DNA of 64,000 nt, taken from positions 62,001 through 126,000 of the forward strand of contig NZ_SEOO01000007.1 in the NCBI RefSeq assembly GCF_004152865.1, given 5' to 3'. The position numbers and the translations under genes are program-made. Shown piece by piece: positions 53,911 to 60,457 of this stretch. This DNA is from Sphingobium cupriresistens (GTDB taxonomy: Bacteria > Pseudomonadota > Alphaproteobacteria > Sphingomonadales > Sphingomonadaceae). The notes under the pieces were generated by a model. The model did not search any database, was not told where the DNA came from, and saw only the letters and a list, made by a program, of their open reading frames with translations. How positions within the stretch are numbered: position 1 is the stretch's first letter; each line of letters begins with the position of its first letter.

Positions 53911-54015
53911 TAGAGCGGTTTGCGATCCGACTGCATCGGATCAACCGCTCCAGATCATTGGTTTTACGCGATTTCCGAGTCATCAGATGATTCCATCTGA
54001 TTAGAAATCGCTCTA
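53911..54015. repeat. Composite palindromic repeat between convergent genes
   Basis: GAGCGGTT (53913-53920) pairs with AACCGCTC (53943-53950), GCGATTTC (53968-53975) with GAAATCGC (54004-54011), and outer TAGAGCG with CGCTCTA. Together these make a large nested hairpin that spans the whole gap and reaches the stop codon of the cytochrome gene. It resembles the GAGCGGTT...GAAATCGCTCTA repeats frequent in sphingomonads and some rhizobia, and may work as a bidirectional terminator. Confidence 0.7.
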
Positions 54016-54543
54016 GCCTTTTTCGCCCGGATAGAGCAGCCGCAGCGAGGCGGGCGCCTTGCACAGGCGGATCGCAGCGTCGACATGGCGGGCGCGTTCG
54101 GCCTTGAGCGCGGTGGTGGACAGGGGATGCAGCCGTTCGCGCGCGACTTCGTCGGCCGTGAAGGGCGCGGCGCCCGGTGGCGCGCTGGCGCCGCCCAAGC
54201 CGAAGACGACGAAATTCATCATGTCGGCGAGTTGCTGATTATCCTTGATCCGGCTGTGCGCGACATTGGGCAGGCGGATGAGATAGGCGCGGGCGGCGGG
54301 CGTGCAGAGGAACCAGCCGACCCGGCCGCGGAGTTCAGGCAGCCGCGCGGGCGCGGCGCTGCCCGCGACGCCATGACAGCCGGCGCATTGTTCGACATAG
54401 TCGGCGCGCGCCATCGCCGGATCGGCGATGGCGGCAGGGAGCAGGCCCATCGGCGGCAGCGCCGCGCGCAGGCCCGCCGTGCCGCCCAGCAGGAGCAGGG
54501 CGGCAAGGATCAGTGGCTTTAGTCGTCCGTCGCGCAAGGCCAT
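54013..54543 (-). CDS. Monohaem c-type cytochrome of the amine dehydrogenase operon
   Basis: From MALRDGRLKPLILAALLLLGG (54543) the protein has 176 residues with an N-terminal signal or anchor. The haem-binding CxxCH is C53-A-G-C56-H57 in EQCAGCHGVAGS. A single haem is present, so it is not a MauG-type dihaem enzyme. The start is 5 bases after the light-chain gene, so it is the last member of the operon. It is a good candidate electron acceptor from the amine dehydrogenase or a link to the respiratory chain (inference). Confidence 0.85.
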   Translation of the reverse strand: MALRDGRLKPLILAALLLLGGTAGLRAALPPMGLLPAAIADPAMARADYVEQCAGCHGVAGSAAPARLPELRGRVGWFLCTPAARAYLIRLPNVAHSRIKDNQQLADMMNFVVFGLGGASAPPGAAPFTADEVARERLHPLSTTALKAERARHVDAAIRLCKAPASLRLLYPGEKG

Positions 54544-54548
54544 TATGC

Positions 54549-55094
54549 CTAGCTTGCCGCGCCCACCAGAACCGCGGTGGAGCAATGATAGTCCATGCTG
54601 CTGGTGCCAAAGCACCAGATCACGTCATTGTTGAGCTGCGGCACGTACAATTGCGTTTCGCGGTCGGTATTGTCGCACCCGCACTGGCCGCAGGCCGGCT
54701 TGCCGCAACAGTCGCGATAGGCGATCAGATAGGCCTTGCCGTCGTCCGGGTTGATGCAGGTGCCGACCCAGGAAACGGGCGAAGGCTCCGCGCCCGGCGG
54801 GCAGCTATGGATGCCGCCGCCGCAGCAGGTGCAGAGCGCGCCGTCGATCGCGCAATAGCGCCAATAGTCGCATTTGCTATCGTCCTTCGTCTGCGCGGTA
54901 CGGGCGAAGAAGGTCTTGGTTTCGGGCGAGCGGTCGGGCTTGGCGGCCTCCGCGCGGCTGACCGGCAGCAGCGGGAAGACGGGGGCGGCGACCAGCGCTG
55001 CGCCCAGGCGCGAGAGCATCGAGCGGCGCGAACTGGCCCCGGCGAATTTGCGCAGCAATTTTTCGCCCATGCTGTCGGCGTTGAATTTTTTCAT
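54549..55094 (-). CDS. mauA: Methylamine/aromatic amine dehydrogenase light chain (TTQ subunit)
   Basis: The 181-residue protein has a Tat-like N-terminus (ASSRRSMLSRLG) and the cysteine-rich light-chain domain: KCDYWRYCAIDG, LCTCCGGG, SCPPGAEPSPVSWVGTC, AYRDCCG and DVIWCFG. The two tryptophans that form the tryptophylquinone cofactor are W109 (SWVGTC) and W160 (IWCFG), and the catalytic Asp is D128 (YRDCCG). All conserved cysteines for the six disulfides appear present. The order B-E-D-A is shared with both mau and aau clusters, so methylamine or an aromatic amine could be the substrate. The enzyme works in the periplasm. Confidence 0.92.
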   Translation of the reverse strand: MKKFNADSMGEKLLRKFAGASSRRSMLSRLGAALVAAPVFPLLPVSRAEAAKPDRSPETKTFFARTAQTKDDSKCDYWRYCAIDGALCTCCGGGIHSCPPGAEPSPVSWVGTCINPDDGKAYLIAYRDCCGKPACGQCGCDNTDRETQLYVPQLNNDVIWCFGTSSMDYHCSTAVLVGAAS

Positions 55095-55116
55095 GACCTT
55101 GCCCCCATTTCTGCCG

Positions 55117-55719
55117 TCAGGCCGCCTGCGCCTTGAGCCCGCCTATATAATCCTGCACCGTGGCGATGCCCATTTCATGCGCCACCACCAGGCTTTCCAG
55201 ATGTTCGCGGCTGTTCACCAGCCCCTTGGACAGGATCGTGCCTTCCTCGTTCAGCAGCACCGCGAAGGGCAGCTTGGCGACCTGGTAGGCCTGACCCACT
55301 TCGGGTCCGTTCAGGAAGGGATGACCCTCCAACCCATGTTGCGCGATCATCGCGCGCTGGGCGCCGACATCATCATCGCCCACGAAGGTCAGCGCCACGC
55401 GCTCGGCGCGGGCGAAGCTGGTCGCCATCGGGATCACCGCCTTGCAGAGCGGGCATTGGGCCGAGACGAACAGCAGCAGCCGCAACGTCACGCCATGGGC
55501 ATGGCCGCCGACGCTGACCGACTGGCCATCGAGCGTGGTAGCCGGGACCGCGCCGATCGCGCCGCCGACCGCCGGGCCGCCACTGGTGGCGAGCGCGCCG
55601 GCGGGGGCCACGCGGATGTGCAGCACGCCGACCTGTCGCGCCAGCGCCAGCAGCGCGACGACAAGGCCGATAATGATGATCCAGGACAGGATCTGGGAGA
55701 CGATCAGCGAGGTCAGCAT
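55117..55719 (-). CDS. mauD: MauD-type thiol-disulfide protein (TTQ enzyme maturation)
   Basis: The 200-residue protein has a membrane-anchoring N-terminus (LIVSQILSWIIIIGLVVALLALARQVG) and a thioredoxin-like domain with CxxC at C89-P-L-C92 (SAQCPLCK). MauD proteins help form the light-chain disulfides. It starts with GGAG upstream and 2 bases after mauE; the light-chain gene follows after 22 bases. In mau clusters MauD and MauE are essential for stable light chain. Confidence 0.92.
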   Translation of the reverse strand: MLTSLIVSQILSWIIIIGLVVALLALARQVGVLHIRVAPAGALATSGGPAVGGAIGAVPATTLDGQSVSVGGHAHGVTLRLLLFVSAQCPLCKAVIPMATSFARAERVALTFVGDDDVGAQRAMIAQHGLEGHPFLNGPEVGQAYQVAKLPFAVLLNEEGTILSKGLVNSREHLESLVVAHEMGIATVQDYIGGLKAQAA

Positions 55720-55721
55720 GG

Positions 55722-56258
55722 TTATCTCCGATGGGCGGGCGACGCAGCGAGCGCGGCCAGCGACTGGAAGAGCAGGCAGAGGAGCGCGATGGCGACGCCG
55801 GCGGCAAGCGCCGTGGCAAGGTCGATCGCGCCGAAGGCGGGCGGGGCGGGCAGGCGCAGCGCCAGAAATGCGGCTAGCGCGCCGTTGCGGATCACCAGCG
55901 GCCAGCCGATCGCATGGCGCAGCGCGCCATGGCCGCAGCCGCAATCGATATGGCCGCGCCCGCGCGCAATGTTGATCGCCATCGCCGCGGCGAACAGCAG
56001 CAGCAGCGCCATGCCCAGCAGTTGCGGCAACGGACGCAGGCCGACCAGCAACGCCGCGCCGGTGGCGACCTCCACCACGGGCAGCAGCCGCGCTGCGGGG
56101 ACGATCAGCCGCCGGGGCAGCAGGCGATAATTGGCGATGACGCCGGGCAGCAGCACGCGATGGCGCCACTGGTCGATGCCCGCGACCAGGAAGAACAGGC
56201 CGACGGCGATCGAGGCGGCGAGGCCTGACAGGGCCAGCAACTGCTCCGCCAAGGCCAT
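55722..56258 (-). CDS. mauE: MauE-type membrane protein (TTQ enzyme maturation)
   Basis: The 178-residue protein has about four to five membrane helices (MauE/DoxX-like). It has the conserved VGLFFLVAGIDQWRH start, an arginine-rich turn (YRLLPRRLIVPAAR) and the paired cysteines of HIDCGCGH. MauE acts with MauD in light-chain folding or processing. It is separated from the large-subunit gene by 2 bases and from mauD by 2 bases, so they are tightly co-transcribed. Confidence 0.92.
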   Translation of the reverse strand: MALAEQLLALSGLAASIAVGLFFLVAGIDQWRHRVLLPGVIANYRLLPRRLIVPAARLLPVVEVATGAALLVGLRPLPQLLGMALLLLFAAAMAINIARGRGHIDCGCGHGALRHAIGWPLVIRNGALAAFLALRLPAPPAFGAIDLATALAAGVAIALLCLLFQSLAALAASPAHRR

Positions 56259-56260
56259 GG

Positions 56261-57436
56261 TCAGGACGGCTCCAGCACGGTGATGATGCCGCCGCCAGCC
56301 TTTTCGATCTTGTGCTTTTCCTCGCCGGTGGCGACGTCCATCACATGGACTTCACCCTTTTCGCCGTTCATGTAGAGCAGCGGCTTGTCGGTCTGGGACA
56401 CTTCGATATTGTTCATCGGCTCTTCGAGCACGAAGCGCTTGACCACCTTCTGCGCGGCGACATCGACCTGCCACACTTCGTCGCCCGACGCCTTGTGCGA
56501 CCAATATTCGCCCTTGTGCATCAGCACGAACAACATGCCGGTCGCGCGGTGCAGCGCCATCGGCTGGCGGCCGCCCGGATACCAGTTGACGTCGAGCGGC
56601 TTGGCGTCGCCGACGCGGATGCCGGCTGCCGCCTGGATCGAGAAGGGCGCGGACACGGTCGGCGTCGCGCTGATTTTCGCGGTGTAGATCTGGCCGGTAT
56701 AGGTCAGGAAGGTGGTCTGCTTCTTGATCCGGTCATAGGCGAAATTGTCGAAGATCGGATCGTCGCTCGCGGCGAAGAAGGGGGCCGTGTGGGTGATGTC
56801 CGCCTTCGTCCCCTTGATCGCCACGGTGGCGATCGATCCGTCGGAACAGAGCGCCGAGAAGCCGACGCCCGGATTGGGCATCAGGCTGGCGCAGCCGGGC
56901 AGTTCGATCGCGGTGATCAGCTTGCGCTTGGCCAGGTCGACGATATTCACACCCGACGTCGGGCTGAAATCATAGACATAACCGGTCTTGCCATCGTCGC
57001 TGATGATGAAATTATTCTTGCGCGATCCGATCAGCAGGCGACCCGGCATCGCGATTTCCGTGACCAGGTTCAGCGTCTTGCTGTCATAGACGGTGACCAT
57101 GTCCTGCCGCGTGCCACGGTCGTTTTTCGACCAGATGGTTTCGGCGACATAATAATATTTGCCGGCCGGATCGATCGCCATGTCGGCGAGTCGCCGGGTT
57201 TCGACCATGCCCTTCATCTTGCCGCTTTCGCCGTCGAAGATGCTGGTGCCCGGCATGTCCCATCCGCCGTCGACAAAGAACCATGTCGGCTTGGGCGGAT
57301 CGATGGTCAACGTATCGGATTCTTCGGGTTCGACCGAAGCCTTTGTATCGGCCGGTGCGGCCTGCGCCAAGGCGGCGCTGGCGAGCAGCGATCCGCAGAG
57401 GGCGGCGGCGAATATCCTGAAACTCGTCTTCGACAT
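56261..57436 (-). CDS. mauB: Amine dehydrogenase large (heavy) subunit
   Basis: From MSKTSFRIFAAALCGSLL (57436, GGGGGA upstream) the 391-residue protein has a signal peptide ending at about residue 26 (LASAALAQA). The rest is a seven-bladed beta-propeller heavy chain: TWFFVDGGWDMPGTSIFDGESGKMKGM, then YDFSPTSGVNIVDLAKRKLITAIELPGCASLMPN, and KGEYWSHKASGDEVWQVDV. It forms the heterotetramer with the TTQ light chain. It is the first gene of the five-gene operon; the TetR-type gene lies upstream on the same strand. Confidence 0.92.
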   Translation of the reverse strand: MSKTSFRIFAAALCGSLLASAALAQAAPADTKASVEPEESDTLTIDPPKPTWFFVDGGWDMPGTSIFDGESGKMKGMVETRRLADMAIDPAGKYYYVAETIWSKNDRGTRQDMVTVYDSKTLNLVTEIAMPGRLLIGSRKNNFIISDDGKTGYVYDFSPTSGVNIVDLAKRKLITAIELPGCASLMPNPGVGFSALCSDGSIATVAIKGTKADITHTAPFFAASDDPIFDNFAYDRIKKQTTFLTYTGQIYTAKISATPTVSAPFSIQAAAGIRVGDAKPLDVNWYPGGRQPMALHRATGMLFVLMHKGEYWSHKASGDEVWQVDVAAQKVVKRFVLEEPMNNIEVSQTDKPLLYMNGEKGEVHVMDVATGEEKHKIEKAGGGIITVLEPS

Positions 57437-57555
57437 GCTGGCTGATCCCCCTGATCCCTGCTGCGCCGGGGACAAGGTTTGACGGCTGTCCAGATTTGGT
57501 CAAGGGGTCGAAATGACGTGGCGACAAATAAATGTTGCGGCGCAGCGTTTTGTTA

Positions 57556-58227
57556 TCAGGCCAGTTCGGGTTCGCGGGCCGGAGCGAGAGCGGCGATGTC
57601 CGCCGATGTCGCGTTGCGGGCCAGCGCCACCAGCGACTGGACGGCGAGCGCGGTGAAGGCGGGCATCTTGTCGGCCCAGGGCTTGCCATGGCCCAGGAAG
57701 GGCGTGGCGCCCTCCATCGTCGCGCTGATGAACAGGGCGACGGTGCGGACGTCGTCGGGCGACAGCGTCGGATTGATCGCGGCGACATGGTCGCCGATCA
57801 CGCCATGGACCCGATCGTAGAAAGCCTTGACCCGGTCGGCCACGAAGGGGTTGTGATTGGCCAGCGCCCATAATTCGGTGAACAAATGGGTGGTGCGCTT
57901 CGACCCGATATCGTCGAGGCACAGGATGATGACCAGCTTCAGCCGTTCTTCGGCGGTCAGGCCGGGTTTGTGCACGACGGCGTCGAGCAGCTTGCCATAG
58001 CTGTCGACCAGCTCGTCCAGAAGCACCTGGATCAGCATTTCCTTGCGGGGAAAATGATAGCTGACATTGCCCACCTTCATGTCGCAGCGCGCGGCGATGC
58101 GGCGGATGGTGAAGGCATCCGCCCCTTCGTCGATCAGCACGTCCATCGCCGCCTTGAGTATGGCGTCGACCGTTTCGGTGCCGCGAGCATAAATGCCGGG
58201 ACGGGAAGGGGGGCGTAACTGCGTCAT
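57556..58227 (-). CDS. TetR-family transcriptional regulator near the amine dehydrogenase operon
   Basis: The 223-residue protein has an N-terminal TetR HTH (VDAILKAAMDVLIDEGADAFTIRRIAARCDMKVGNVSYHFPRKEMLIQVLL, residues 20-69) and a helical ligand domain. It reads toward the mau-type operon on the same strand with 119 bases between. A possible -35 TTGACC lies there on the minus strand (57498-57503). Regulation of the amine dehydrogenase genes is inferred from position. Confidence 0.85.
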   Translation of the reverse strand: MTQLRPPSRPGIYARGTETVDAILKAAMDVLIDEGADAFTIRRIAARCDMKVGNVSYHFPRKEMLIQVLLDELVDSYGKLLDAVVHKPGLTAEERLKLVIILCLDDIGSKRTTHLFTELWALANHNPFVADRVKAFYDRVHGVIGDHVAAINPTLSPDDVRTVALFISATMEGATPFLGHGKPWADKMPAFTALAVQSLVALARNATSADIAALAPAREPELA

Positions 58228-58316
58228 TTAACTTATTTCGGGATGTATCATCCCTTTCCTGTGCTGACCAGAGAAGATGGACCGGCCATGGAGGGTTTGG
58301 CCCGGTGCTTCGTCCT

Positions 58317-60341
58317 TTACTCTTCAAACAATTTAAATTCCGCCAGACGGGTCGCCTTGCCATTTGGCTGTGTAAAGAGAAGGCGGATCTTGCTGGTGCG
58401 CAGCCGCGGCCAGCGGGCGTCGGTGACGCCATTGGCGACCGGGCTGCCCCTGGGCGTTGCTATATCGCGCCAGTCGCCATCGACCCAGGCCTGGAGCCGG
58501 TAGCTTTGGGGAACCGCGAAACCCTTCCCGTCGGCGAAGAAAGCGAGTTCGGCGCGGACGAGGGCGACCGGATTGCCCAGGTCGATGGCATACCATTGAG
58601 CGGCCGGGGACGACGCCGACGACCAGCCGTTCGGCAGTTCTGGGAAGAACCATGTCCGCCCGTCGATCGCGTCGTGGATATTTTCGGCGTCGCTGTTGCT
58701 GGAGGCCGACCCGATCGGGAACTGGCCGCGCACCAGTTGCACCGCGCGGTTGATCGGGCGGGCGATGGCCGGGGTGGCGGCGCGCGCGACCGGGATTTCG
58801 ACGCGGCCCAGCCTGTCGCGGCGGGCGACTTCCTTGCCATCCACTTCGATCGACAGGCCCTTGCCACGTTTGTAATGGCTGCCGTTGTCGTCCCATGTCA
58901 CCGCGATCTTGTGGCCATGATAGGGCACGTCCTGCACCCGGAACCAGGCGAGGGCCTGACTGTCGGCCGCATCGGGCAGCAGCGGGTTCACCTCCAGCAT
59001 ATCGTCGGCGCGGGGGCGGATGCCGACCAGGCCAGTCAGGATCAGGTCATTGAAGCCGGAATGGAAATAATGGTGGCTGCGGTCGAGGCCGACGATCGGC
59101 TTGCCGGTTTCGGGGTGGTAATCCTCCTCGATGTCGAGGCGGCTTCCCTGATAGTGAAGCGCGGCATATTGGCGCAGCAGGCGCATATAGGCGCTGCGGG
59201 TGATGGGGCCAGTCGCCCTGGCATGGTCCAGCAGGTTGGCCATGCCGTGTAGTATCTGCGTGGTCTGATAGGGCCAGACCGGGCCGTTCCATTGGCATTC
59301 CGGGGCGGCGCCCAGGTAGCGATATTGCTGCATATAATATTCGTAGCTGGCCTCTACCGTGCGCATCCCCGCCTTGCCGGCGAGCGAGGCGGGGTCGAGC
59401 AGATGCGCCCAGGCGGCGGCATAGTGCGCGTTGTCGGGCACCAAGTCGAACATCCAGGGGAGATAGCCGACCAGCTCGCGGTTGCGGATCGGTTGCCAGT
59501 AGTTGACATGCTCATTCTTGCGCGACTGGTGGCGGTCGATGAAATGGGCGAGTTTTTCGCTCCACAGGTCGGCCAGCACGCGCTTTTGCAGGGCGTCGGC
59601 GCGGGCGGCATAGTCGGCGGCCATGGCTGTATTGCCCGCCATCGTCGCCATTTTGGCGAGCGCGCGGGCGTTTGCGAACATATAGCTGTTGACCGAGGGG
59701 CGGAAGGCGTCGCCGCCCCTGAACCCGTCCTTGCCGCCCGATGCGTCGATCGAGGAGACGGTATATTCGGTCGCATCGAGCAGCGGTTCGACGAAATAGA
59801 GTCCCTTGTCGAAGTCGTATTTGTCGTCCCAGAGGCGATAGATGTGGTTCATGACGGGCAGATGTTCGATCGCATCCGCGCGGTCGCCGTCTACGAGGAA
59901 GCGGCCCCAGACGCTGTCGGCCATATGATCGGTGAAGTGGCGATCATTGCCGCCGCTGCGATACATGAAATTGATATAATCGTCGGCGAAGCGCCGGTCG
60001 TTCAGCCAGCGGCCTTCGCCGATATGGAAGCCGCTGGCGTCGTTCAGGCTGGCATAGGGATGGCGTTGCCAATCGACATCGTCGGCAAATTCGGTGGTGA
60101 TATAGCCGTCTGCGCCCAGATCGCGCTGATGCGCGCGAAAGACCTGCCAGCGATAATAATAGACCGCGTCGATCGCCGGGTCAGCCGATTCGAAGAAGGG
60201 GATGCGGTCCCGATACCAGGGCGCGTCATTGCCGAAGCGCTGGGCGGTGATGGCGGCCACGTCCATCGCGGGTTGCGGCGGCACCGCGCCGTTCCCGATG
60301 ATCGCGGCCCCGGCCAGCAGCAGCATCTTCATGGCGCGCAT
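58317..60341 (-). CDS. MGH1-like glycoside hydrolase with C-terminal discoidin-type domain
   Basis: From MRAMKMLLLAGAAIIGNG (60341, GGAGG upstream) the protein has 674 residues with a signal peptide. About residues 30-480 look like an (alpha/alpha)6-barrel of the MGH1/GH63 type (WQVFRAHQRDLGADGYITTEF, WGRFLVDGDRADAIEHLPVM, CQWNGPVWPYQTTQIL, DRSHHYFHSGFNDLIL). The last 120 residues form a galactose-binding F5/8-type C domain (SNSDAENIHDAIDGRTWFFPELPNGW, WYAIDLGNPVALVRAELAFF). The substrate is unknown. It is transcribed with the TonB receptor and GH43 genes, so it likely degrades a glycan taken up by that receptor. Confidence 0.82.
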   Translation of the reverse strand: MRAMKMLLLAGAAIIGNGAVPPQPAMDVAAITAQRFGNDAPWYRDRIPFFESADPAIDAVYYYRWQVFRAHQRDLGADGYITTEFADDVDWQRHPYASLNDASGFHIGEGRWLNDRRFADDYINFMYRSGGNDRHFTDHMADSVWGRFLVDGDRADAIEHLPVMNHIYRLWDDKYDFDKGLYFVEPLLDATEYTVSSIDASGGKDGFRGGDAFRPSVNSYMFANARALAKMATMAGNTAMAADYAARADALQKRVLADLWSEKLAHFIDRHQSRKNEHVNYWQPIRNRELVGYLPWMFDLVPDNAHYAAAWAHLLDPASLAGKAGMRTVEASYEYYMQQYRYLGAAPECQWNGPVWPYQTTQILHGMANLLDHARATGPITRSAYMRLLRQYAALHYQGSRLDIEEDYHPETGKPIVGLDRSHHYFHSGFNDLILTGLVGIRPRADDMLEVNPLLPDAADSQALAWFRVQDVPYHGHKIAVTWDDNGSHYKRGKGLSIEVDGKEVARRDRLGRVEIPVARAATPAIARPINRAVQLVRGQFPIGSASSNSDAENIHDAIDGRTWFFPELPNGWSSASSPAAQWYAIDLGNPVALVRAELAFFADGKGFAVPQSYRLQAWVDGDWRDIATPRGSPVANGVTDARWPRLRTSKIRLLFTQPNGKATRLAEFKLFEE

Positions 60342-60372
60342 CGCATCCTCCCTATCATCCACAAACAAATAT

Positions 60373-60450
60373 GGCGGCCGTATCGGGACTGGAGAGAGTC
60401 CCGATACGGCCGCCAATCATGGGACGCGGCGAGGAGACGCCGCATCCCAT
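60373..60450 (-). terminator. Tandem strong hairpins after the TonB receptor
   Basis: An 18-base perfect stem (60373-60390 with 60397-60414) with loop GGAGAG stands 44 bases after the receptor stop. Just before it (60419-60450) is a second stem, ATGGGA/TCCCAT and GCGGCG/CGCCGC with one mismatch. On the minus strand the first is followed by ATATTTGTTTG. This probably ends or attenuates receptor transcription before the hydrolase gene. Confidence 0.7.
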
Positions 60451-60457
60451 GGGGCGC

